Source: Mycoplasmopsis cynos
GTDB taxonomy: Bacteria; Bacillota_I; Bacilli_A; Mycoplasmatales; Metamycoplasmataceae
DNA length: 64,000 bases
Assembly (NCBI RefSeq): GCF_900660545.1
Contig: NZ_LR214986.1
Span: 1 to 64,000, forward strand
Reading direction: 5' to 3'
The notes under the pieces are model-generated. The model worked only from the letters and a program-made list of their open reading frames with translations. It did not search any database and was not told where the DNA came from. Positions 10,696 through 20,227 of this stretch are shown here, piece by piece. How positions within the stretch are numbered: the stretch's first letter is position 1; every line of letters starts with the position of its first letter. A program made the translations under genes and the position numbers.

Positions 10696-11268
10696 ATGAT
10701 TATTATTAATAATATAAGTGATTTTTTTGATAATTCAGCCATAATTTTTGTAAATTCTAAAATAAAAAAAGAGAAAACAATAATATTAAATGATTTAGTT
10801 TTTTTTATTGATTCATTAAATAAAATTAATAGTATTAATATTTTAAATGCTAAAAAGTATTTGATTAAAAATAAAAAATTTTATGTAGACAAAATAGAAA
10901 ACTATGCATTAATAAAACAAATAGCAAATGAAAATAATCTTATTTTTGATGTTCCCAAAAAATTTGTTTATGCAGAAATAAAAGCGAGAAAAACACACCC
11001 GAGGTCTGAGAAGCTTTTTGTTTTGAATTTATTTGATGGAACTTCAATTTTTGATATTGTTACAAATACATTAGAAACAGAACAGGGTAGGGTTATTGTT
11101 ATTGCATTACCTGGCTCAACAACATTTAGTGGTAAAGATATTTTAGAAGGGAAGGTACTTGATATTAATAGTCCCGGTATGGTTGTGAGTTATAGAACGC
11201 TAGGAATAAATAGAGATGGTCTAATTTTTGGAACAAAGGATGATATAGGCAAGGAGTTTGAATTTTAA
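10696..11268 (+). CDS. tRNA-binding domain protein (YtpR-like)
   Basis: The 190-aa product has a divergent N-terminal half and a C-terminal EMAP/tRNA-binding OB fold: FVYAEIKARKTHPRSEKLFVLNLFDG, then RVIVIALPGSTTFSGK and SPGMVVSYRTLGI. This resembles Firmicute YtpR and the N-terminal domain of PheT. It probably binds tRNA, but no substrate is known. It lies directly upstream of tyrS with almost no gap, consistent with co-transcription. Confidence 0.85.
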   Translation: MIIINNISDFFDNSAIIFVNSKIKKEKTIILNDLVFFIDSLNKINSINILNAKKYLIKNKKFYVDKIENYALIKQIANENNLIFDVPKKFVYAEIKARKTHPRSEKLFVLNLFDGTSIFDIVTNTLETEQGRVIVIALPGSTTFSGKDILEGKVLDINSPGMVVSYRTLGINRDGLIFGTKDDIGKEFEF

Positions 11269-11269
11269 T

Positions 11270-12505
11270 ATGAATATTATTAACGATTTAAAAGATAGAG
11301 GAATTTTAAAAGACATTACTAATATTGAAAAATTTCAAAATATAGATAGTCAAGCTTTTATTTATTCTGGTTTTGACCCAACTGCTAAAAGTTTGCATTT
11401 AGGAAACTATATTCAAATTTCTGTTCTTTTAAGACTAAAAAAAGCGGGAATTAATGTAATTGCTCTTGTTGGTGGAGCGACCGGAATTATTGGGGATCCC
11501 TCATTTAGATCTTCAGAACGTGTAATGCTTGATGATAAGGAAATTTTAAACAATAAATCAAGCATTATAAAGCAGTTACAAAAGTTTGATTTAAAAGTTA
11601 TTGACAATTTTGATTTTTATAATAATATGTCAATTTTAGATTTTTTAAAAAATGTTGGAACATTAATAAATATCAATTACTTGTTATCAAAAGATTCAAT
11701 CACTTCAAGATTAGATAATGGTTTAAGTTTTACAGAATTTACATATAGTTTAATTCAAGGTTGAGATTTTTATAAACTATATAAAGATTATAACGTTTAT
11801 GGACAATTTGGTGGTTCTGACCAATGAGGAAATATTACAACGGGATTAGAAATTATTTCAAAAAAAGAAGGGGCAAATCATAAAGGATTTGCATTTACAA
11901 CTAATTTATTGACAGATCAAACCGGCAAGAAGTTTGGTAAATCAACCGGAGGCGGAAGTCTGTGATTAAATCCCGAATTAACAAAGCCATATCAAATGTA
12001 TCAATTTTTGTTAAATCAACCTGATGAAGAGGTTGAAAAATTATTAAAATGATTAACTTTTTTAGAATTGAGTGAAATTGATAAAATAATTAAAGAACAC
12101 AATTTAGATCCTAAAAAAAGACATGCGCAAAAACAATTAGCATATCAAATAATTAAGGATATACATGGACAAAATGAAGCAAACGCATCAAAATCATTAA
12201 GTTCAATTTTATTTGATAAGGATCTTGATATTTCTAAAATATCTATAAATGATATTGAGTTAATAATGAATGAGCTAAAAGTTTTAGAAGTTAAAAAGAA
12301 TGAAAACTTAATTGAGTCTTTAATTGAGCTAAAAGTTGTTAAGTCAAAAAGAGAAGCAAGAGAATTTATTGAAAAAGGGGCAATTAAATTGAATCTTAAA
12401 AGCATTGATGAAAGTCAAAAAAATTACTCAGAATTTTTTGATAACTATTATGCTATTTTACATATCGGAAAAAAGAATATTTATCTTTTAAAAATAATTG
12501 AATAA
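11270..12505 (+). CDS. tyrS: Tyrosyl-tRNA synthetase
   Basis: TyrRS charges tRNA-Tyr. The 411-aa class I enzyme has the HIGH-like motif KSLHLGNYI (about residue 42), the KMSKS equivalent KFGKSTGG, and a C-terminal S4 domain (VVKSKREAREFIEKGAIKLN). Several in-frame TGA codons encode Trp. AAGGAG (11251-11256) inside the previous gene supports the ATG at 11270 over an upstream TTG at 11258. A terminator follows at once. Confidence 0.97.
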
Positions 12506-12527
12506 AAACCGCAAATGCGGTTTTTTA
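12504..12527. terminator. tyrS terminator
   Basis: The hairpin AAAAACCGC AAAT GCGGTTTTTT lies directly after the tyrS stop. It reads both ways and also covers the end of the converging DJ-1 gene. Confidence 0.9.
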
Positions 12528-13100
12528 TAATACAATTTCTTTTGCATCAGGAGAACCTGCGAAAATTTGATATGTCTTTAACGCAACATCATAACCAAAA
12601 ACTTCAACAATAACCATAAATGCTAATTTAGCTGAAGAATATGGAGAATTTCCAGTGTAAAGTTTATTGTTTGACTTTGAAATTAACTCTGTTGTCCAAT
12701 TGGATGTGCGATATTCAGAACTTCAATCTGTCGGGTATGAAGAAAATTTTTCATTTTGAATTATTTTGTGTTCACTTAGAACATTTGGAGCATCACAAAT
12801 AGCTACAAGCTTTTTATTCATTTTTTCATATAATTGTTTAATTATATTAATTGATTTTAAGTTTTTTCTTAAATCTTGGGATCCTGGACCACCAGGAATA
12901 AAAACCATATCGTAATCATTAATATTAATTTCATTGTGAATATTTTCAATTTTTGCAAGCCCATTAACGCCCTTTGCAACTTTTAATGTCGGGTTATAAA
13001 AATCAATTTTATTAAATTTTTGTGAGGTTTGAAAAATAGTTAATGGAGTAACTAATTCTACGTCTTTAAAATTATCTTCTATAATAACAAGTAAATTCAT
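12525..13100 (-). CDS. DJ-1/PfpI-family protein
   Basis: The 191-aa product has the DJ-1 superfamily fold signature: MNLLVIIEDNFKDVELVTPL at the N-terminus, FIPGGPGSQDLR near residue 70, and the nucleophile-elbow cysteine in VAICDAPNVL near residue 100. Members include deglycase-like, chaperone and protease-like proteins, and the activity cannot be told from sequence. TGA codons encode two or more Trp. It is the last gene after two membrane proteins, linked to the preceding one by a TAATG overlap. Confidence 0.88.
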
Positions 13101-13999
13101 TATGCTTTCCTTCTGATGATTTTTTTATAAATTAAGTAAATTAAAAGAACAAAAGGTAATAATATAACTAGAATAAAGATTATGATATAAGTTCTCATTC
13201 ATGCTTTATTTTCTTTTTGTCTTCTTTTTTCAACTAGGTTCTTTACTGAAATTGCTGCTTCACTTGAACCAAAATTACCTTGAATATCTTGTATTCTTTT
13301 TTTATCATATAGAATAATTAATACATATAAAGCAATCGCGCCAACAATTATACAACCATCAATAATTAATAAAAGGTTTACATTACCAAATAAAGAAATA
13401 TTTATTTTTGCAAAATCAATTATAAAGTGAAAATTAATTCCATTTGTAGCTGAGTTTTTATCAAAATTATTTCCAACCTCTCAAACTTGATCTTTTAAAA
13501 TTAAAACAAGTAAGTTAAATAAACCAAAATATGTTAGAAAGAAGGCTAAACCTCATGATAATCTAAGTTTTTTTAGTACTAGTGCCTGGTATATATCAAC
13601 AAACATTGAACTTGCTGAGGCGTCGGCGTTTGAATAACTTTGTCTAAAACTTGTTTGAACTTTTTTTCATCCAGATATTTTTATTAAGCTTTTTACCATA
13701 TATAAGAATGAGATAATAAAAGGTATTGCTAAAAGAAAATAATAACCAATTTTTTTATCTTCTTTATTTAGTGTTAATGTAACATTTAAAAGTATCCCGA
13801 TAAAACATGCACTAAAAATTAAACCTCAAAAAATAGCTGAAAGAATTCTCACTCTTTTTTCTTTTTTTATAACTGAATAAGTGTTTGGGCTCAATTGTTT
13901 TTGTGGGTCAAGGTATATTTTTGATTCCTTATTCTTTTCAATATTAAATTGAGCAGTATTTAATTCTAATTTCTGACCAGAACGTTTAGGTTTAAACAT
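13100..13999 (-). CDS. Integral membrane protein of unknown function
   Basis: No family is recognised. The 299-aa product has a polar N-terminal tail (MFKPKRSGQKLELN) followed by about four hydrophobic membrane spans: GLIFSACFIGILL, YFLLAIPFIISFLY, LAFFLTYFGLFNLLVLI and LLLIIDGCIIVGAIALYVLIIL. A last span before the basic tail is IIIFILVILLPFVLLIYLIY. TGA is read as Trp. It overlaps the upstream membrane protein by 8 bases and the DJ-1 gene by one, so the three are probably one operon. Confidence 0.75.
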
Positions 14000-15203
14000 T
14001 ATGGCCGCCTTCTGAACCCACTCCACTAAGATTATTGATAAAATCATTTAAGTTTGAATCATTTATTCCGCTTGTTTCTTCTTTTTTAACTTCGTTTTCT
14101 TTTTTGTTCTTCTCTTTTAAGAAATCAAAAAATATTTCTATTGTTTTAGTAACATTTATTTTCTTTCTTAATTCTCCATCATTTGGGACAACTTTGTCAA
14201 ATTCTTTAATAAGATCATTCTTAGTGTTTTCATTAAGATTTCCAACAACAGTTTCGAGTGTCTTGATTTTGTCTTCAATTTTCGGATCTTCTCTTTTAGT
14301 GTTTTCGTATAATTTATTAATATTTTCTTTTATATATTTTTCTGTTATTTCCTTTTTCTTTTCTGAAGATGCATTCTTATAACTTGGATCTTTAGTTTCT
14401 ATTTCTTTTATAGCATTTTCAACAATGTTGTCTATTTTTTTATCAACGTTATTTTCTTTTGCTTTTTTAGTAATAATAGGTACAACAGCATTAAAAATTC
14501 TTTTATCATTAATAAGGTGCGCAGTTTCTTTAAGTGTATTTTCCAATTCTTCTTTTTCTTTATCTGAAAGAGATGAATAGTCTTTGCTAAGTATGTCGCT
14601 TTTTGTTAATGTATTAAGTACTTTTTCAATATCTTTTGTTTTTTCTATTAAACCAGCAAGTGATACACCTTTATTAGATGTTAGTAGTTTTACACCTAAT
14701 TTTGTAACTTCACCAAAACTAGTTTTATTTTTTGTCCCAACTAAAAAAACATCAGTAATCAATAAAGAACCAGGAATTGTAACAACTAAATTGCTAAATC
14801 CGCCCAAAATTCTGAATAATCATTTTCTTTTCTTGATAGGATTCTTTTTCTTTTGGATTCCTTTGATAATAGCATGAAGAATTAGATTAATAATAAATAA
14901 AATAAGCCGAGAAACTCAATAAATAGCAATAGCTATTAGTGTTACTCCAAATGGAACAAACCCAATTAGATTTTGATCATGTTTATTGACTATATCCGCA
15001 ATTTTGTTATATGCAATTATAGAACCCACCATTGTGATTATTATTGCAATTACTTTTAAAATTGTTCATTTAAATTTAAAAATCATTCCAAATAAGAAAG
15101 AAATCCCGAGAAAAACAATAAATATAATTGGTGCTCAAAATTGAGCTCCCGATGCTTCTAATTTGGAAATGTGATTAAAAATATTTTGTAAATCATTTTT
15201 CAT
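13992..15203 (-). CDS. Membrane protein with long charged coiled-coil tail, unknown function
   Basis: No family is recognised. The 403-aa product has about four hydrophobic segments in its first 170 residues (for example FWAPIIFIVFLGISFLFGMIF and LIAIAIYWVSRLILFIINLIL). A roughly 230-residue hydrophilic tail follows, rich in Lys/Glu and likely coiled coil, ending NNLSGVGSEGGHNV. It is encoded first of three overlapping genes ending with the DJ-1 protein. The tail could be cytoplasmic and act in assembly, but this is a guess from composition. Confidence 0.72.
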
Positions 15204-15219
15204 AGTTATACCTTTCTTG

Positions 15220-15783
15220 TTAAATGTATTTTACTCCTTGTTTTTTTAATCAAGGGTTCTTTTTGCTTATTCTATCAATAAATAACTTTCCATTTAAATG
15301 ATCTAATTCATGTTGAAAAATTATTGCAAGATAATCAGAAACTTCATATCTTAAAAATTTTTTTTCAAAATAACTATATGCATCAACAATTATACGTTTA
15401 CTTCTATGTACGTATCCTTCTTGATTTGGATAAGTTTCAGGAACACTTAAACAACCTTCGCCTTCATTTAATGCTACTTGCATTTTACTTGCAAAAACAA
15501 TTTTAGGATTAAATAAGACATCTTTAAAAATTATGTTTTGTTGATTATCTTGTAAAAAAACATAAAAAACATTTTTTAATATTCCGTATTGCACAGCAGC
15601 TACTCCCACCCCAGCTCTAAATTCTGAGCCTTCTCTTTGAGAATCATCGATGTGATAAATCATCATTTCTGCTAAAATTTCATCTTCTTTTGATAATGGA
15701 ATTTTTATATCATTAGAGTTTTTTCTTAAAACATCATTAGGTAGCTCAACGATGTTTATTTTATATTTTTTTTCTTTTTTCAT
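15220..15783 (-). CDS. def: Peptide deformylase
   Basis: Def removes the formyl group from nascent protein N-termini. The 187-aa product carries all three family motifs: GVGVAAVQ (motif 1), EGCLSVP (motif 2) and the metal motif QHELDHLNG (motif 3, HExxH). The TGA at 15250-15252 is Trp and adds about 10 residues at the C-terminus. It stands alone on the minus strand upstream of the membrane-protein cluster and is divergent from plsY. Confidence 0.97.
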
Positions 15784-15827
15784 AATACTTAATTAATTAT
15801 ATAATATTTTTATAATATGGAGGCATA

Positions 15828-16550
15828 ATGGAATTTTTTCTAACAATTTTTATTAATGTCGGTTTTTTTCTAATTGGATATTTAATTGGTTCAATAAATA
15901 CGTCAATTGTGTTTAGTAAAATTTTTAATAAACCAGATTTAAGAGAATATTACTCAAAAAATGCAGGAGCAACAAATTCATTAAGAGTTTATGGAACTAA
16001 ATCCGCTGTGTTCATTCTTTTGATTGATATATTTAAAACTTTTACAATGGTTCTAATTTGCCGCTTAATATCTTATGGGATAAATTCTCGAATCACCCCA
16101 GAATTTATTGAAAGAACAAAAGATGTTAGTTTAATTAGTAACAAATTATTTTTAATACCTCTTTTAGGTGGTTTAGGAGTTGTAATTGGTAATATTTATC
16201 CAATATTTTATAATTTTAAAGGAGGCAAGGGAGTAGCGACATCATTAGGGTTTTTAATTTCCATTAATATAGTATTATTACCGATAGCTTCTGTATTTTT
16301 CTTTGGCTTAATGTTTTGAAAAAGATATGTTTCGTTAGCGAGCATCGTAACTGCTTTTGTGATGATATTCTTTTGCGCAATTCCTTGAATAAGTGAAGGT
16401 CCGCTTGGTTGAATAACAGGTTTACAAGTAGGATATTTTTGAGTTACAATAATAACTTTTGGTTTAGCAGCTACATTTTTGATTTATTCACACAAAGAAA
16501 ACATTAAGAGACTTTTAAATAAATGTGAGAGAAAGTTTGGTGTAAATTAA
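15828..16550 (+). CDS. plsY: Acyl-phosphate:glycerol-3-phosphate acyltransferase
   Basis: PlsY is the membrane enzyme that makes lysophosphatidic acid from acyl-phosphate and glycerol-3-phosphate. The 240-aa product has its three conserved loops: LIGSINTSIVFSK, KNAGATNSLRVYG and FKGGKGVATSLGF, between hydrophobic spans. Several TGA codons encode Trp in the C-terminal half. AGG lies just before the ATG. It partners in lipid synthesis with cdsA at 31920. Confidence 0.96.
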
Positions 16551-16564
16551 TATTGATTCTTTTT

Positions 16565-16607
16565 TAAAATAACAACCATTATTTTATTAATGATTGTTAT
16601 TTTTTAA
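16565..16607. terminator. Bidirectional terminator between plsY and the 1095-aa lipoprotein gene
   Basis: The arms AAATAACAACCATTA and TAATGATTGTTATTT form a long A/T-flanked stem with a short loop. It fits both converging genes. Confidence 0.85.
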
Positions 16608-16623
16608 TTCTCAATAGACAGAG

Positions 16624-19370
16624 TTATGATAATTCAACTCTTACATATGCAACGTTTAAATATGTATTTAAGTATTTTTCGGTTGCATTCTTGATTTTGT
16701 CATCTTCAACTTTTACTTTTGAATATTTATTAGAAAAATCTCTAGCTTTATCAAAAATTTCTTTTTTTAATTTGTCAAGATTTTGAGAATTTCTATTTTT
16801 TAAATCTTCTTGAATAAGTCCAACGAGCTTATTGATTAGTGTTTCCTTAGAATTGTTATCATCGCCGTCTGCGTCGAAAATGAATTTTTCTAATTTTCTA
16901 ATATGAAGAGCATTATGACCATTATAATAAGTGAATCCTAAAGAATTATTTGAAAATACAGAAGTATTTAATAAGTCTTTACCAATTAATCATGGCTCAT
17001 TATTATTTCCTGAATAACCTTTTAATTTGTCTAAGTCATCAAGTCCTAAAATTGTTGCAATAGTATTTCGTAATGGAAGAATATTTGAAATATGATTAAG
17101 TGCTTTATCGTATTTTGCTTGATCAATATTATCCGGTTTTTTAAGAATACTTTTTAAATTATCAGAATTTGTTTCATTTTCCATATTTGAAGGATCATTT
17201 TTAACATCGTCAGTTGATCATGATTCACCTCAAGTTCCTTGATCTTTCCTAATATTAACTTTATTAGCTTCAATAGCTTCTTTTAATTTTTCATCTATTT
17301 CATTTATTTTTTGTTGAATATTAATTTGTTCTTTTGAGTTTTTATCTATTTTAATCAATTTTTTCTTATATTCTTCTTTTTTATCTTTATTTAAATATTG
17401 CATTTTATCAATTGCATGATAGTAATTTGCTTCTAAAAATGCATTATACAATTCAATTAGAAAATGTTTTTCTCCATGTTCTTGATCTGTATCATTATTT
17501 ATGTATGTTTTATTTAATATTTCTTGAACTTTTGTTCTAAGTCTTATTGATACTTTATTAGTTAATTTGTTTCATAATTCAACTTTTGTTTTTCAATCAT
17601 TGGGAATAATTTTGTTTATCTTTTCTTCTGTATCAGCCTTGTCAAGTTCAGATTTAAAATATTTATTAGCTTCTGAATCTTTATTTGGATAATTTAACTC
17701 AGAAATTTCTTTTATTTTTTTATCTATAAGACCACAAAGTTTTTTAAATAATTCTTCTTTTTCTTTAAGTTGTTCTTCTGTAATTGTATCTTTTGATGGA
17801 ATAGAATCACCTAAGGCCTTTTTAGCTATTGCATTTGTAGAAGGAAAAGGAATTTCTTGAACTAATTTTAGTAGTTCACTATATCTTTCCTCTTTTGTTT
17901 TTTGTTTATCCATTTTTTGATTTGAGCCAGTATTGTTGATATTATCATTTGGTTTTGATTGTGCAGGAGGAGTTACAGAAGAATCTTTATTAGAGTCTAT
18001 TCTCTTTTGTGAATCACTAGGTATAGATGATTTTGGTGTATTTTGCTTTTCTTGATTAATAGTATTAATGCTTAATTCAACTCTTACATATGCAGCATTT
18101 AAATATGTATTTAAGTATTTTTCAGTTGCATTTTTGATTTTCACTTCATTATTAACGGCTATTTTTGAATATGTGCTAGTGAATTCTTTTGCTTTATCAA
18201 GAATTTCTTTTTTAAATTCTTCAAGCTTCTTAGAATTATTTTTTTTATCTTCTTCAATAAAGCCAACAAGTTTTTTAATTAGTTCTTCTTTAGAATTTTC
18301 TTGATCACCATTAGCCCCGAATAAGTATTTTTCTAGTTGTCTTATATGAAGAGCATCATGAGAACCATTATAATATGTTTCTCTTAATTTATCTGTTTTA
18401 AATATTGAATCATTTAGTAATTCCTTACCAACTAGTCAATCTTTATCTTTTTGATCTCCTGAACTACCTTTTAATTTACTTAAATCATCAAGCCCTAAAA
18501 TTGTTGCAATAGTATTTCGTAATGGAAGAATATTTGAAATATGATTAAGTGCTTTATCATATTTTGCTTGATCAATACTTTTTGGTTTTTTAAGAATACT
18601 TTTTAAATTATCAGAATTTGTTTCATTCTTGTTACTTGAAACATCCTTGTCATTATCTGTCGATCATGATCAACCTCATGATTTTTGATTTAATTGAATA
18701 TCAACCTTATTAGCTTCAATAGCTTCATTAAGTTTTGCCTCAATTTCATTTAATTTTTCATTAATATTTACTGAATCATTAATTGATTCATTTAATTTTA
18801 AAAACATTGTCTTAAGCTCTTTTTTCATTTCTTCACTTAGATTTTGCATTTTATTAATAGCATTATAGAAATTACTTTCTAAATATGCGTTATACAATTC
18901 AATTAGAAAATGTTTTTCTCCATGCTCTTTATCTAAATCATTTATTGTGTAAGTGTTATTTAATTTGGTTTTAACACTTTCTCTAAGAATTCTTTCGGTT
19001 ATTTTATTACTTAATTCATTTCAAGATTTAATTTTATCTTTTCATCCTTGAGGTATTATTTTAGCTATTTTATCTTCTGTATCAGCCTTATCAAGTTCAG
19101 ATTTAAAATATTTATTAGCTTCTGAATCTTTATTTGGATAATTTAACTCAGAAATTTCTTTTACTTTTTTATCTATAAGACCATAAAGTTTCTTAAATAA
19201 TTCTTCTTTTTCTTTAAATTGTACTTCTGTAATTGTATCTTTTGATGGAATAGAATTGCTTAAGGTCTTTTTAGCTAGTGCATCTTTAGAAGGAAAAGGA
19301 AGTTCTTGAACTAATTTTTGTAGTTGACTATATCTTTCCTCTTTTGTTTTTTGTTTATCCATTATTTGAT
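16624..19370 (-). repeat. Internal tandem duplication (about 1.45 kb period) in the lipoprotein gene
   Basis: Two direct copies are visible as near-identical landmarks. TATCTTTCCTC occurs at 17882 and 19331 (offset 1449). AATTCAACTCTTACATATGC occurs at 16631 and 18074 (offset 1443). The offset is close to 482 codons and stays in frame. Differences between copies show that the duplication is not brand new. Confidence 0.88.
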
Positions 19371-19911
19371 TTGAATTAGAATCCGAACTATCATTTGGAT
19401 TTGATTTTGTTGGGGGTTTCATTGGTCCAGGAGATACAGAAGGCTCTGTATTTTGTGGCGTTTTTTGCTTAGAGTTTAAATTTGTATTCGGCTCAGATTT
19501 TTCTATCTTTTTATTTTTATATTCAATCACTTTTTTTTCTAATTCTTGAAGCTCTTTATATGTATTTGCATTCGATAATTCTGCTGTATATTCATCTTTT
19601 TTGATTGGATTTGAAATTTCTCCTATGACTGTTTTAATTTTATTTCTCAATTGGTCTATAATATTTTTTATTTCTTTTTTTATTTCATCATATTTTATTT
19701 TTGTTATTTCTGTTGTATTAATTGTTTTTAAATATTCTTTGTACTTGGAATGACTTTCTATCTTTTTTAATTCTTGTAAAAGATCGCTTTTTAGATCTTT
19801 AATTGAAGTATCTTTTTCTTTGCAAGATAGTGCAATTAACGGAAGGGTTAATAAGGTATTTAAACTTAATGTTAAAAACATATATTTTTTTATTTTTTTA
19901 TTTTTTGACAT
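16624..19911 (-). CDS. 1095-aa lipoprotein with two tandem copies of a Trp-containing module
   Basis: A probable surface lipoprotein of unknown function. The standard code breaks it into pieces; with TGA as Trp it is one open frame, checked across all gaps. It has a signal peptide and lipobox (LIALSC, Cys30), a coiled region, a Pro/Ser/Asn-rich linker (near residues 165-190), then two copies of a module. Copy 1 is roughly residues 275-615 and copy 2 roughly 757-1095. Each copy has LDKADTE, a GxSW/GESWST block with several TGA-coded Trp, ILPLRNTIATILGLDDL, and ends KYLNTYLN(A/V)AYVRVELS. Copies are offset by about 1445 bases. The same module is in the amylase gene just upstream. The ATG at 19911 was chosen because the signal peptide begins there. 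Confidence 0.85.
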
Positions 19912-19938
19912 AACAAGAAAATTATATTTAAATGAATA

Positions 19939-19983
19939 TGTAAACATTTCCAGACCAACCTTAATTAGACTAGTCAAGGTGAC
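19939..19983 (-). promoter_or_regulatory. Candidate operator pair upstream of the 1095-aa lipoprotein
   Basis: The palindrome-like TGTAAACATTTCCA lies 28 bases before the ATG. The repeat GACTAGTCAAGGTGAC begins 16 bases further out. The matching pair at 23937-23979 lies 29 bases before the amylase ATG, so position and sequence are both conserved. Which protein binds is unknown. Confidence 0.55.
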
Positions 19984-20088
19984 TAATTACATTAACTTAT
20001 TTTATTAACCACATTTATTGTAAACATATGATGTTTATCATTATAAAACAATACTTTTAAGTATTTTTATTATAAAAACAGCATATGT

Positions 20089-20139
20089 AAAAATGATAAA
20101 AAAGTACTGAAATTTAAGCAGTACTTTTTTATCATTTTT
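20089..20139. terminator. Strong terminator after the long amylase gene
   Basis: A perfect inverted repeat with arms of 21 bases (AAAAATGATAAAAAAGTACTG and its complement) and a 9-base loop. Its A and T runs make it work in both directions. It would separate the amylase transcript from the next lipoprotein gene. Confidence 0.88.
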
Positions 20140-20162
20140 GACTTTTTGCAACTATAAAAAGC

Positions 20163-20181
20163 TTTTTTTTTTTTTTTTTTT
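20163..20181 (-). repeat. 19-base homopolymer next to a -10-like box
   Basis: Nineteen Ts on the plus strand are a poly-A run on the minus strand. Six bases downstream on the minus strand is TATAGT (20151-20156). On the far side is TTTTGTCC. A homopolymer spacing -35-like and -10-like elements is how several mycoplasmas switch lipoprotein expression. Confidence 0.5.
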
Positions 20182-20227
20182 GGACAAAAGAAATGTTTTT
20201 AACAAAAATAGACAAAATGATATTTTT

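Larger units (their letters stand above)
19912..20227. promoter_or_regulatory. Regulatory spacer between the two large lipoprotein genes
   Basis: This 316-base spacer holds, from the 1095-aa gene outward, the palindrome TGTAAACATTTCCA (19939-19952), the repeat GACTAGTCAAGGTGAC (19968-19983), a strong 21-base-arm hairpin (20089-20139) and a 19-base T run (20163-20181). The amylase gene ends at 20228. The first two elements recur at the same distance upstream of the amylase gene. Confidence 0.6.

Noticed and set aside
14035-14382. Plus-strand hydrophobic open frame
   Set aside because: It is the complement of the Lys/Glu-rich coiled tail of the membrane protein, which reads as Phe/Ser-rich on the other strand.
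16624-19911. Five separate short genes on the minus strand
   Set aside because: They share one frame and are separated only by TGA codons. Reading TGA as Trp gives one lipoprotein; every gap was checked for TAA and TAG.
20089-20139. Long inverted repeat as a possible CRISPR repeat or IS end
   Set aside because: It occurs once, has no regular spacing partners, and has the shape of a terminator next to a gene end.
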